Assembly: GCA_951804985.1 (NCBI GenBank)
Contig: OX638130.1
Span: forward strand, 98,453,700-98,517,699
DNA length: 64,000 nt
Origin: Dryomyza anilis
Taxonomy: Eukaryota; Arthropoda; Insecta; Diptera; Dryomyzidae
Reading direction: 5' to 3'
Shown: positions 24,310-35,829 of the stretch, piece by piece
How the letters are laid out: the number at the start of each line of letters is the position of its first letter
Position numbering within the stretch: position 1 is the stretch's first letter
Translations under genes and position numbers: made by a program
The notes under the pieces: generated by a model
Database searches by the model: none
Told to the model about the DNA's origin: nothing
What the model saw: only the letters and a program-made list of their open reading frames with translations

Positions 24310-26389
24310 TTGAGGCTTAGTGCACTTAAAAATAATGTTAGATAAAATTTAATTTATATCTATTTGTCAGTATAACAAACAAATTAATATTTATAACAAA
24401 TAAATTTTAAAAATACATTTGTTAATATTGCAAACAAATTAATATTTATGACAAATATATATTTTATAAATGTACTAAAACTTGTATTGAGTATTAAAAA
24501 GCTAGCTGCATTTCTTTATTTTAATAACAAACATTTTGTTAATATAGCAAATAGTTTTGCTGATTTAACAAATTTTTGAATTGTAGGGAGATTTTTTCAT
24601 TTCTAATCATTTTGGCTTCTTTTACGAAAACTAAAACAATTTAAATATTTGTATAAAAATTCTTATAAAGTTTTTGTTAGGAATTAGTATATTTACAAAA
24701 CATTTTATGGATTTTGTAAAATTTCATAAAATTTAATTTTAATTTATAATAAATTCTTTGCAATTAGTTATATTTTTTTTTATTAAATTTATGAATTTTG
24801 AAATTGGTTTTTATAACAAATGTTTTGCTAATAAAACAAAATTCAAAAATTTAATAATTTTCCTCATGTTGAAGGATATTATTTTAAATATGTTGCCAGT
24901 GTATTATTTTTTATAATTATCATTTATCATTTATTAATATCTAAATATTTATTATTCAAATATAGATATTCTATGACTATATATTTATGTCAGTAATAAT
25001 ATTTGTAAATTTAGCAACTTGATTTGTTAATATAACAAATAATTTGAAGACATTAATAACAAATAAATTTCTAAAATATACAGTTTATCGAATTATTTTA
25101 TCATAAATTAAATGGAAAATAATTAATGATTTATAAAATAAATAGAAAAATATTATTATTGATCGAAATAACTTGTTTCAAATTAAAAAATATAAGTATT
25201 TTTTTTGCAAATAATTAAGTTATTGTAACTTACCCTAGTAGAAATTTTGGTAGGGCCATGATCATGAACTGATCATGTCATTATTTGAGATGATCGGGAT
25301 ATGACGAGGCCCACGATGTCCTTGTAACGCAGTGTCCTGATCATGTACTCACCTCAGGCAATGATCATGTACAGATCGGGTAATTCCCCATATCATTATT
25401 TATCTGACCATTGCCTTCTTAAAACATGAGCATACGAAAGCACTACGAATACCCGATGAAATAAAATATCATACCTCAATGAAACCTGATCATTGCCCGA
25501 TGAAAATTTCTTTATGAGGAACAACTAATGTAGCTTTGATCGGGACCATTGGCTGTTTAGATAATGTAAACCCTGCTATTGTGAGCATGATAAGGACATG
25601 ACAAGGCAATGATCATATTTGCTCTAATGGGGGTTACCTGAAGAAACCCCGATCATTTCCCGATGGCGCATCGGGCAAATTTCCACTAGGGTAGAGAGCA
25701 AATGATTTTACTATACTAACAAACAATTTATTTCATGTTTTGTCAATATTTTAAATTATTTTTCAAATTTAGCAAAAAAGTTTGTTATCTTAGCAATGAT
25801 TTTTAATTGATGCAGCAGAGTTTTACTAAAATATTATTAATCAATTATAATAATAATAGTTTTTATTATTCACCACACACAATTGATATATTTACGAACA
25901 TTTTAATTGTTTGGCTTAAATTAATTTATTCGTAACGATGACAAATGATTTTGCTGCATTTATTATTATATTTATCATTTCTTATATTAGCAAATAAGTT
26001 GTCTTGAAATGATTATTATTTAAATGAATAATTAATCTTTCTAATTTTACAAAAAATATACAACAAAATTAGTAAATGATTTTTGCTTTTTTGGCTTAAG
26101 TTTTAATCATTTTCTATATTAACAAATAATTTAGTTGTCTTAACAGGGATTATTAATTAAAACAACTAATTGTTTTTGCAAATATTTATAAAAAAATAAC
26201 AATTTTGTTTAAATTAATTTTTTTCGTAAATGTTACAAGCATTAAATAATCTATTTATCATTTATTAATTTGGCAAATAATTTTCATTTATTAACAGTTA
26301 TAATAAATTCCTAGTTAATCGTTAAATTTATACTTCCGCAAATGTTTGCTTTTTGCTGCACTCCTTTAAGTTTTATTAAATATTTTTTA
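24310..26389. repeat. Degenerate AACAAATAAATTT landscape
   Basis: Loosely repeated motifs such as TAACAAATAAATTT, TTTGTTAATATAACAAA and TTGCTGCATTTA fill this region and continue at 27730-28060. They are the target in which the MITE at 25.2 kb and the retrotransposon at 26.4 kb sit. Confidence 0.6.
25231..25693. mobile_element. MITE with CCCTAGT terminal inverted repeats, TA-flanked
   Basis: The left end TACCCTAGTAGAAATTT (25231-25247) is the inverse of the right end AAATTTCCACTAGGGTA (25677-25693), with one mismatch. If the outer TA is the duplicated target, the ends are CCCTAGT...ACTAGGG. The TA target hints at Tc1/mariner-type mobilisation, but that is inference. The interior (~460 bp) encodes nothing. 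It repeats ATGATCATG-type palindromes (TGATCA) and GATCGGG many times and is clearly richer in GC than its flanks. Confidence 0.8.
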
Positions 26390-26401
26390 TAATAACAAAT
26401 A
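26390..26401. repeat. Target-site duplication, left
   Basis: TAATAACAAATA, identical to 27718-27729 and flanking the retrotransposon fragment. The neighbourhood is rich in similar words, so part of the match could be chance. Confidence 0.75.
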
Positions 26402-27631
26402 CTGGAACCTCAGTGTACTCTGCCCAATCCTTAAGAAAGGGGATCCCACTATCTGCGCCAACTACCGTGGGATCAGCCTACTCAATATCGCATACAAGGT
26501 TCTATCGAGCGTATTATGTGAAAGACTGAAGCCCATCGTCAACAGACTGATTGGACCTTATCAGTGCGGCTTCAGACCTGGAAAGTCCACCATAGACCAG
26601 ATTTTCACATTGCGCCTAATCCAGGATAAGACCCTAGAAAAACAGATCGACACCTACCACCTATTAGTCGACTATAAAGCCGCCTTCGACACTCCGATAA
26701 GGGAACGATTATACGCCGCAATGTCTGAGTGAGAATAGGAAAAGACCTCTCCGAGCCATTTCATACCGAACGAGGTTTCAGACAGGGTGACTCCCTATCG
26801 TGCGACTTTTTTAACTTATTGATGGAGAAAATAGTTCGAGCTGCCGAACTCCGTCAAAGCGGCACTATCCTCAACAAAAGTGTCATGCTGCTCGCATATG
26901 CCGACGATATTGATATCATTGGCAGGAGCACACGAGCAGTCAGCGCAGCATTCTCCAGATTGGAGAAAAAGTCGCGTCGAATGGGTCTAGCGGTGAACGA
27001 GGACAAGACGAAGTTCCTTGTGTCAACAAGCAAAAAAGAGTCCGTGCGTCTTGGACAAAAAGCTGATTTTGACACCCACAAGTTCGACATTGTGAAGGAC
27101 TTCGTCTATCTGGGATCCAGCGTAAACAGCAACAACGACGTCAGCCTGGAGATCAAACGGAGAATAACTCTTGCCAACAGGTGCTACTTTGGGCTCAGTA
27201 GGCAATTCAGAAGCAGAGCCCTCTCTCGCCGGACAAAAATAACGCTCTACAAGTCACTCATCATGCCCGTCCTACTTTATGGTGCAGAAACATGGACGCT
27301 GGCCACCACCGATGAGAGAGTACTGGGAGCGTTCGAGAGAAAGATTCTCCGTAAAATCTTTGGCCCTATCTGCTTTGCTAACGAGTATCGAATCAGGATG
27401 AACCACGAGCTGTATGAGTTATTCGACGACATTGACATAGTCAAGCGCATCAAGATCCAGCGGCTTCGCTGGCTAGGTCATGTCGAACGAATGGATGAAA
27501 ACATTCCAGCCAAGAAGGTGCTTGAATCGAAACTCGAAGGTGGACAGCGTAGAAGAGGGCGTCCAAATCTGCGTTGGAAAGACCAAGTTGAGGACAACCT
27601 GGCAACGCTTGGTATTTCTAACTGGCGTTAG
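26402..27631 (+). pseudogene. Reverse transcriptase C-terminal part, frameshifted
   Basis: Frame 1 (about 26402-26732) reads through reverse-transcriptase blocks: LNIAYKVLSSVLCERLKP, GPYQCGFRPGKSTIDQIF and LLVDYKAAFD (first catalytic Asp). It stops at TGA 26730-26732. A second frame opens at 26729 (GTG) and continues 300 codons: GFRQGDSLSCDFFN, then AYADDIDII with the catalytic YADD at residues 57-60. It ends with the family's C-terminal blocks (RLRWLGHVERMD, RRRGRPNLRWKDQVEDNL). The two frames meet at about 26728. The residues normally lying between KAAFD...AAMSE and the GFRQG block are too few, so a short deletion that also shifts the frame is the simplest reading. The C-terminus resembles RTE/CR1-like insect elements without RNase H. 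As it stands it cannot give active enzyme. Confidence 0.88.
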
Positions 27632-27717
27632 CGCGCGCAAAGCAGATCCGACTGGCGCGGCTTCATCTCAGCGGCCAAAACCGATCCACGGTTGTAAGGG
27701 CCATTTAAGTAAATAAG
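26402..27717 (+). mobile_element. 5'-truncated non-LTR retrotransposon
   Basis: The copy starts inside the reverse-transcriptase domain and runs to a natural stop (TAG, 27629-27631) plus a short 3' UTR ending in AAGTAAATAAG. It is bounded by a perfect 12-bp direct repeat. The 5' truncation with target duplication is the expected product of target-primed reverse transcription. No endonuclease region is present. Its GC-richer, codon-like composition stands out sharply from the AT-rich flanks, which suggests a fairly young insertion. Confidence 0.92.
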
Positions 27718-28060
27718 TAATAACAAATAAATGTATTGTCCTAACAAAAAAATTTAATTAAAACAACAATTGGTTTTTACAACATTTACAAATAAATCAA
27801 TTTTGTTTGAATTACTTTGTTCTTAAATACAACAAATGTTTTTAGTTGCGTTTATTAAACTTATAATAGTATATTAATTAACCAAATAATTGAATTAAAT
27901 TAACAGTGATAATAATTGATGCATTTGTTATAAATACAAAGTATGTTATTCATTTTGTTTAAATTAATTTCTTTATAAAAATGGTTTTTGCTGCATTTAC
28001 TAGAATCATTTATAGATGCCAATGAAAAATAATTCTTATTAATTAATTTTTTTTTTGTCT
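27718..28060. repeat. Target-site duplication, right, then AACAAAT landscape
   Basis: 27718-27729 repeats TAATAACAAATA. After it the degenerate AACAAATAAAT sequence resumes to about 28060. Confidence 0.65.
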
Positions 28061-29079
28061 GTGTACTCGTGCATGTCCTAAAGGTTCCACTGAAGAAGAC
28101 TTACAGCAAATCCTCTTAAATGATGGATGCTGCCAAAGAAGCACTACATATATGTGTTAATGTTGTTGTTATTTTCTGTCGGAAATTGTTTTTGTTTTAA
28201 CGTCAACGCAATGTGTTGACGTAAAAATCTTACGTAGCAGCAAAATTTAAATTTATGTGATTGCATAATAAATAAAGCAAAACGTAGAACGCGACCAAAA
28301 AACAAAAAAACAAACAAAAATCGCGTTGGCATAAACAAGTAGGAAATACATCGAAGAATCTTGTATAAGATACTTAAGAGCATGGCGAAGGTTCTTCTTT
28401 TACTCCCAGAGCACAGTAAAGATCTTTCGAGTAAAATACATTGAAATGGAATTTTCATGTTTTTCCATGCCATTGTAGTTGTTGTTTAATTTAACATAAA
28501 ATTTCATTTTACTTAACAAACAATAGCAATGGAGAACAAGAAGAACAACATCCAGTAGTACGCATCAACATTGGTGGTAGCAACAACAACATGATGATAA
28601 GTAGCAGCAACAATAACAGTGTAGGAAAATAAATTGAAAATAATGCGCGTAAATCTTACAATGTTTATTAGTTCTATGCCATGCACGAAAATGAAAATGA
28701 GCAAAATCTTTAGTTAAAGCAACAGCTCGCTCGATTGCTTCGTCTGCCGTCTGCCTTGTCGGTGCTTCTAATTTGGAACTTCTTACGCCGTTTCATTCAC
28801 TTTTTATTTTGTGTGTGGGAGGTCATAATCATGATAGATGATTAATTTATGCGTATGCCAGAGAAAGCCTGATAAATATAATTTGTGCAAATATAATTTA
28901 AATTTATTTGCCCGAAATACACAAGGCGTTGTAATTTTGTGATTTTATTATTTTGAAGACTGGCGCTAATTAACGTTTTTATTAAATTTAAAAATATTTG
29001 TTTAAATGAAATTTTCGTATGGTAATTTTTATACAGTTGTAAACTAAATACAAATATTTAATTTATGATGTTTCTCACC
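28061..29079. other. Intergenic, no gene seen
   Basis: Largely unique DNA. Minus frames of 109 and 63 codons (28144-28473 and 28513-28704) show no recognisable domain, so I do not call genes here. Confidence 0.5.
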
Positions 29080-30270
29080 GGAGTAAGGTTTCGCTTTTTT
29101 GTTTTGTGATGGTAATTTTGTTTCTGATTTTGCTGTTATTTTTTTTATTTAGATTTTGTGTTTTATTTTTGTTTTTTTTTTTAGATTTTGGGTTTTTAGT
29201 ATTAGTTTTTATGTTTTTTTTTTTTTAATTTTTTTTTAATTTTTTTTTTGTTTTTTTTATTTATTTTACTATTTAATTTTTTCTTTAAATTTTTGTTTTG
29301 ATATTCTGTTTTTATTTTGGTTGTTATTTTATGTCTGTATTTTAGTTTTTATTATTTTGTATTTTAGTTATAGATTTTTGTTTTTTACTTTTATTTTCGA
29401 GTTTTTGTGTTAATTTTCGCTTTGCTTTTGGTTGTTGTTTCGCTTATATAGCTACTTTTGTGTTTTTGCATTTGTTTTGCTTTTATTTTCTCCTTACTTT
29501 TCTTTTGACTTTATGTATTTGTTTTTTTTTTTTTTTGTTATTTTAACTTTTGATTTTAGTTTTATTTTTGCTTTTTTTTTTGCTTTTGGATTTGTGTTAA
29601 ATTTGTGTATTAGTCTTTTTTGTTTTATTTTGGGCTTTTTATTTGCATATCGTGTTTTTGGTGCTATTTTTATTTGATATTTTATATTTGCGTTTTTTTT
29701 TTGCAAAAAAATATATGTATTATTTTATTTATATTATGTTATTGCTTTAATTTAATTTTTTCTTATTATTTTTATTTTTTTTTATTGTTGTTTTGTGTAT
29801 TTTGATTTTGCTTTTGTGTTTTTTTTTTGTTTTCTAGTTTTAGTTTTTTGTTATGATTTGTATTTTTGATTTTATGTCTTTATTTTGGGTTTTATTGTTG
29901 TTTTGTGTTTTTTCTTTTGTTTTTTAGTTTTTGTTTTTTGTGTTTGTATTTTTATTTTGTGCTTTTATATCTACTATTGTGTGTTGCCTTTGGTATGTGT
30001 TTTTCTTTTGTCTTTACTTTTCTTATGATTTTGCGAATTAGTTTTTTTCTTTTTCTTTTCCTTTTGATTTTTTTATTTTTGTTTTTGCTTTAGATTTTTT
30101 GTTTATTCTATTGTGTTAATCTTTTGAATTTGGTTTTTGATTTGTGTTGTTGCTCTCGTGTGTTGTTTTTGAGTGTTTACTTTTTTTTTTTTGGTTTCAT
30201 TTAGTTTGGTTTGTTTTGTGTTTGTTTTTATTTTCTATAGTTTTAGTTTTTTTTTTTTTGGTTTTATGTT
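29080..30270. repeat. T-rich low-complexity tract
   Basis: About 1.2 kb is dominated by TTTTTGTTTTT, TTTTAGTTTTT and TTTTGTGTTTT words, like a decayed minisatellite. It directly precedes a decayed Helitron 5' block at 30.29 kb and may be that element's decayed internal array (inference). Phe/Leu-rich open frames here are composition artefacts. Confidence 0.7.
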
Positions 30271-30284
30271 CGTAGCTGTTTGAA

Positions 30285-30440
30285 ATGACGAGTTAAAGTA
30301 AAAGTTTAAGTTATATGGATGGTGCAATGCCCTATTTTCCTATCTCGTCCATGTAACCTTATGTTATCCTCTGGAATCTATCGTATCCTCGTGTAAAATT
30401 TGACGGACCAACAGGTGGTCACATATATATGGACGATCAT
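30285..30440 (-). mobile_element. Decayed Helitron relic (5' block)
   Basis: This aligns with the conserved 5' block of copy 1 (18915-19106) in the same orientation: AAGTTTAAGTTATATGGATGG, ATGCCCTATTTTCCTATC, CGTCCATGTAACCTTATG, TCCTCTGGAATCTATCGTATCCTCGTGTAAAATTT, and ATATATATGGA close to the expected TC end. Many substitutions mark it as much older than the two full copies. Confidence 0.65.
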
Positions 30441-31951
30441 GTTTTGATTTTTTAATTTAAAAAAAAAAAAAATTGTACTTAAGTAAGACTTTATACATAT
30501 GAATAGTTATTTTGTTTTCTAGTTTGCTCTGGATAACTATAAATCATTTTCTTTTAAATTAACAATATTTTATATTTTTTTTTTTAGAATTTTAAATTTT
30601 TTTTTTTTAAGAATATAAAATTTGAAGTGCAAGCATAATTATCATTGGCCACATGTTCAAGTTCATCTTTATTTTATTAGCATTAAAGCGAGACCTCAAC
30701 GGAGTCTCTAACATTTCTCTAACGTTCCGGACGAGACAAATTTCAATACATATTTTTCTAGAATTACTAGGAAATCGATGTTTACATTTAAGAAAATATC
30801 GGGTAAATTCGCTTTAGAAACAGAGAATTGAACTCTTTAAACAAATGTGTTAGTTTAATATGATAATAGATGTATTTTTTTGATTTATTTTTACTACGTT
30901 CTATATTTCCTAAAAGTTAAGAATTATTTATTTATTTTAATTATAAACAAATAAAAAAAAACTACAGTTACATTTATTTTTACTACAGTCTGTATTTATT
31001 AAAGTATTGATTGTCAGTTGTACAAAATATGAATAAATTAAGAAAATTCATCGTCATGTATACATATATATTTTATTTATATATTTTTAATTAGCAACAT
31101 TTATATTTCAGAAAATTCATCAGTCAAAATTCTATGCCATGTGAACCTTTTGGTAAGTTTAGTTTTCTTTATTTTATTTCTTTTTTCAATATATTTTCAA
31201 TAATAAAAACTACCACACAAATTAAGTGATTTAAATAGCAAAGAATTATGTTTTATATTTTTTTTTACAACTGTAGTTTTTTCAAAGTTTTAAATTAATT
31301 AGTCCCAAGTGTGCCAATTAATGCATTAAATGCTACACTCAACGCATTAACGCCTTCCATGACGTCGATGCATTATTAAACAAGTTATTGACACCTATTT
31401 GTCGACAGAGCCATGACTTTTATTTGTATTAATTAAAAATTACACTGCGTCATAAGTGTGAGGTGCCCCTACTCCCAAATGCGCCAAAAAGCGCGACAAA
31501 TTGCAATTGTAATTTATGTAAATATTAATCAAGTAGTTTTTAATGAATCGCGCTGTTTGCAAAACACAAATGTAGCTGTATCATATATGCATTCATTCCC
31601 TAACTGACTGCAATAATTCAGAGTTACCAAATAAAGTAACTACTTCATGATACGCAATAAAATGCTGTGCAGTTCATTTACTTGTTACACCGTTCAATAC
31701 TGTTTGTTAGCTAAAATAAAAAAGTATAAAAGTCGGTAAAAATTTTATAAAGTAATTTGTGATTTGAATTTTTTAAGAGTAGCTTTAAAGCAGAAAAATG
31801 GAAAGAAGGTTGTCTGAACATTTGATAAAATATTTTATGTAATTTTCGTTTTTAAAATTTTTAAAAGTAGTTTTACAGCGGGAAAGAAAGTAAAAAGAAC
31901 GAGTTGGGAAAGTTAGGTCACATGGGTAAGTTCGATGACATGGGGCGGATT
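30441..31951. other. Intergenic, no gene seen
   Basis: AT-rich DNA. 31290-31520 is less AT-rich and non-repetitive (GACGTCGATGCATTATT and surroundings) but has no open frame of note. Confidence 0.5.
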
Positions 31952-32678
31952 TTTATAGTCGGTCGGGCCCGACTATGGAATACCCTACACCTTTGGTGAG
32001 GATATTAATGTGGGATATTTTAATTTTAAAGTTTTTAATTATGCCTAACCTCCCCACCCTCAGAATATTATTCATATATCAGAAATATATCAGAAATGTA
32101 TCCCCATAAATTAAAAAATGTATATAAAAGTATAAAAAAACAAAAAAAATAAATTTGAAAAATATAATTGGGCGGACCACGCCTATATTTAAAATTTTGA
32201 AAGGCTAATATTTCATAGATTTGATTTTAATAATCTACGGATCAAATTTCCACTATGAAAACCCGGGAAATATTCTTAGGTGAATTTTAATAATACGTTT
32301 TAAATTTTATAACTATACCTTGAATACTTTTCGAGTTATTAATTCCGAAAGAGTTATATAAAAGTGACTTGTATGGGAGGTGGGCGTGTCTGTTGACCGA
32401 TTTGGCTCATTTTCAAACTCAGTTCATACTTTTGGCTAAAATATATTGAGACGAAATTTCATCGCATTCTGATCAGTATTTCTGAAGTTATTCTGTATTC
32501 GAACAGCAAGACAGCAAGACGGTCAGACAGACAGACGGACTTGGCTAAACGGACTCGGGTAATGATGCTGATCAAGAATATATATACTTTTCCATACCGG
32601 ACACGCCTCCTAAGGGGCGTTACAATATATGCACAAAGTTAATATACCCTGTACCTCATAGGTGTAGGGTATAAAAAT
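31952..32678 (-). mobile_element. Fly dispersed element with CCCTACACC ends, copy 1
   Basis: The ends are inverted: ATACCCTACACC (31980-31991) and GGTGTAGGGTAT (32661-32672), both preceded by ATTTTTATA on their outer side. On the left a ~25-bp palindrome (TAGTCGGTCGGGCCCGACTA) is inserted between the two halves. Read on the minus strand the interior gives TATATATATTCTTGATCAGC and TCCGTCTGTCTGTCTG, a combination frequent in dispersed repeats of flies. No coding capacity. The formal class is not known to me. Confidence 0.7.
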
Positions 32679-32876
32679 AGACTGTTTTTAGAAATTTGTG
32701 TGTTTTATGGTAAAGAGATGGTAGAGAAATGGTAGAGAAATGGTACATAAAAGTAGAGTGCTACAGCCTGTCTCCCACAGGTGAATTGTGATATTGAAGG
32801 TACTTGGCTCAAGGCAGACTTAAGGAGTACATTGATAGCTACATTTACCATACCAAAAGCTACCAATTATACCAAC

Positions 32877-32921
32877 TTTTGGGAGGATAGTACTACTTTT
32901 TTATAGGCTATCCTCCCAAAA
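32877..32921. repeat. Perfect 14-bp stem hairpin
   Basis: TTTTGGGAGGATAG (32877-32890) and CTATCCTCCCAAAA (32908-32921) are exact inverse complements around a 17-nt loop. It could be the junction of a small foldback or a structured RNA. Nothing else supports either. Confidence 0.6.
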
Positions 32922-32942
32922 ATTAACCAACATCTAGTTTGA

Positions 32943-33900
32943 CATTTTTATACCATACGTCTGGAGTGAAAGGGTATTGTTACGAAAATTCAGTCTACGA
33001 GTTCTACGAGTTCGTATCGCTGGATTGTGTACAAAATAAAAACACTCTTATTTTTGGTTTAAATTATAACAATTAACTTTATTAAATCACTTTAATAAAC
33101 AACTTTACTAATAACAAATTCTAACAACTGCTGCATGTCCCCAATTTAACTTCACATTGATCACACGAGATGCACTCGACCACTTTCCAATCACTACTGA
33201 AGTGCTGTACCTCAGATGCGGCTCCCTTATATACTGCATGCATCAGTTCGACACGTTTCGACAAGCTTCGACTTGTTTCGAGAACCTTCTACTCGTTTCG
33301 TGAATGACTTAATGTGCTGATCTTCCATCTCTTTCTCGCACATTGCTCAGTACGCTGAATGATCTTCCGTCTCTTTCTAACACATTGCTTAGTGCGCTGA
33401 ATTATCTTGCGTCTCATTCATTGTTGAAAATTATATATTATATTCTTGATCATCGGGACCTCCTCAGTCGATTTATCGATGTCCGTCTGTCTGTTGAAAA
33501 CTCGATTACAGAAAAACTAGAAGAACTCCATCAATAAAACTCCTAATTTAGAATACATATATATTAGCGTTATCTAATACTGAAAATAGGCATGATTGGT
33601 CGATTGTGACCTGTAAACCGACCACTTATGTTCAACTACCTAATATAGCATATTCTTTATACCGTCCGAAGTAAATTTTTTTGCTCAAATATATATTGAC
33701 TGTATGGTAAAATATATAAAAATAATGTTTTTCCTACGGACTTGTAGTGCCAAAAAAATCGATATTTGGTACACCTACCCATTCGAACATATGTGTTTAC
33801 TCAAATGAAAAGAAATCGTTTCAAGATTACTAGTATGCAGTTATTTTCAGAGTTTCGTAAACCATAGGGACCTCTAAACCACTTTCAGAGTTACCTCTGT
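32943..33900 (+). mobile_element. Fly dispersed element, copy 2, split by an LTR
   Basis: It begins CATTTTTATACCATACGTC..AGGGTAT. The family sequence resumes after the LTR with TATATTCTTGATCATCGGG and GATGTCCGTCTGTCTGTTG (33434-33495), matching the minus-strand reading of copy 1. It therefore lies in the opposite orientation to copy 1. The far end is unclear and 33900 is approximate. Confidence 0.6.
32978..33420 (-). mobile_element. Truncated LTR inserted in the dispersed element
   Basis: Starts TGTTACGAAAATTCAGTC and follows the solo LTR at 40075 closely (CTGGATTGTGTACAAAATAAAAAC, TTATATACTGCATGCATCAG, CGAGAACCTTCTACTCG, TCTTGCGTCTCATT). Homology is lost near 33420 and the GTAACA end is missing, so one end is deleted. 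It lacks the 141-bp internal duplication of the other copy. Confidence 0.8.
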
Positions 33901-35829
33901 ACATATTATATAACTTTTCAAATAATTATTAACAGCAACTATCAAAAATGTCTTTATGTCAAAATGTCCCTTGTGACCTAACCTTCCTTACTTCGTTTTA
34001 TTAGAATTCTTTTATTAAGAATTCACTTTTTTCGTATTTACTTAACTCAGATTCTCGGATACTTTTTCGAATGAAATCCCTAGTTTAGTTCATGAATATG
34101 ATATGGAAATAATTAGTTCTTCTTATTATGTAGCGTGTAGGTAATGTTGAATTTAATACATAGCATTTTATTTCGTGACATTATTTTTAAGATTGCCTCT
34201 TTTTTTAATGAAATTTTTTTTCTAATTTTGAGAAAATTATCGTGTCTTAATTGCGTTTTAAATCCACGCTTAGAATCCACGAAAATTTAAATCAAAGCTA
34301 CAATAATCTTAAATATTTTCGTATTTCCAATATTTGTAAATATATCTTAATGAAAAAATTAATATAACGTGTTTTGCATGTCCTCTTTTTTCTCTATTAA
34401 CAATAAATATCTGAACAAATGCATTTAAAACTCATTTCAAGACATTCATTTAATGTTTAGACATATATAGCGCCAACTTTATGTTTGAAAATCAAATGAA
34501 TATGTTGCTCACAACAACAAAGCACATGTAGTGTCAAAACAAAACACAAACAAGACGTAGTTGCAGTGAAGAGGTCTGTAATGATGTTCAATAAAATTCA
34601 AATACAGTCGTGTCATTTGGTTTTGTTTTTCAAAATATTGAATGTCTTGAAAAAAAAAATGTCTTGACACTACTTGACACCAATGAAACAAATACTGCAG
34701 TGAAGTTGCTGGAGAGACTGTAGACTGCCATTGTAAAATGCACTTACCTTATCCTAAATTTGCCTGCCATTTCTCTACGAGTTTTACTTCTACACTATGG
34801 TAGGAAATATGGGGGCTTTGCTGGGTATGTAGTCGAAACCTTAAAGTATCCTAAAAAATATTATTTCTTTGTTCATTTGATTTGGTTTCATTCGTATACT
34901 TTTCATATATTTTTTACGAGAAAAACATCGTTGCTAAATCGAATTTTGTTGTCTCATTCGATTTTATCATGTCTAAATCAAAAACTGAAATTTTGTCGAA
35001 CGCTATTATAGGTCGTAGCGTCGGTATTATAGGTCTAAAATTTAATTGACAACGTCAAATGGTGGGGCACACGAACCGCAGCGCAGCGCATCGCATTGCA
35101 CCACAGTAATGCGTGTTATACAGTAATTATTGTCACACCTGACACTTGGTAACATTCAACATTTCAGCCAACACATTTCACAAACTGCTGAATGCATTTT
35201 AATTTGCATAAAATAACTGAACTCGAACACAAAGTCAATGGGAAATATGCACCAAATGCTGATTGAATTGCATACGGAATTAAGTTCTACGAATTATTTA
35301 TATATGATGGTTGTTGTTGTTGTCATCTTCTATTACTTGTTTTTGTTGTTGTCAATCTATCATTTGTTGGTGTTGTTGTTAATAATTGACAGAGTGTTGA
35401 GCGGCTGGCAATCAGTGGCATGCGTGTGGCAACTATTTAAATTTTTATTTATTTTATTTGTATATGTGTTGAACAAATGAAATTTCAATTGAATTCAATT
35501 GAATTTGTATTTTCTGTGTTCGTAGCTCAAAAAATTGTTAATGGTTTTTGGTTCGGTTCGTTGCTGCATTTTGTTGTAAAATAAACAAATTGTTGTAAAA
35601 TAAATAAATTGAATTTATTAAACAGAGATTATTGGCGAAGTTAGTATTTTGTTTTTATTTTAATATAATAAAAATGTATTTAGTTTTTTGCAATTACCAA
35701 CTCCGAAAGTTGAACTTAATTCAGACATGATTTTTCATGATGCAAAAAAACACGTACGTAAAAAAAATTTAAGAAAAATAATAAAAATGTAACAAAGTTC
35801 CAAATTTTGTATAGTATGGGCCATAAAAC
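33901..35829. other. Intergenic, no gene seen
   Basis: Mostly unique AT-rich DNA. 35030-35180 is less AT-rich (GCGCAGCGCATCGCATTGC) but carries no gene. Short frames at 34509-34691, 34760-35011 and 35238-35480 show no domains. Confidence 0.5.

Noticed and set aside
26854..27205. Minus-strand frames within the retrotransposon
   Set aside because: Shadows of the reverse transcriptase reading frame.
29432..30093. Phe/Leu-rich plus-strand frames of 61-81 codons resembling membrane proteins
   Set aside because: They are translations of a T-rich low-complexity tract and are not supported by start context or conservation.
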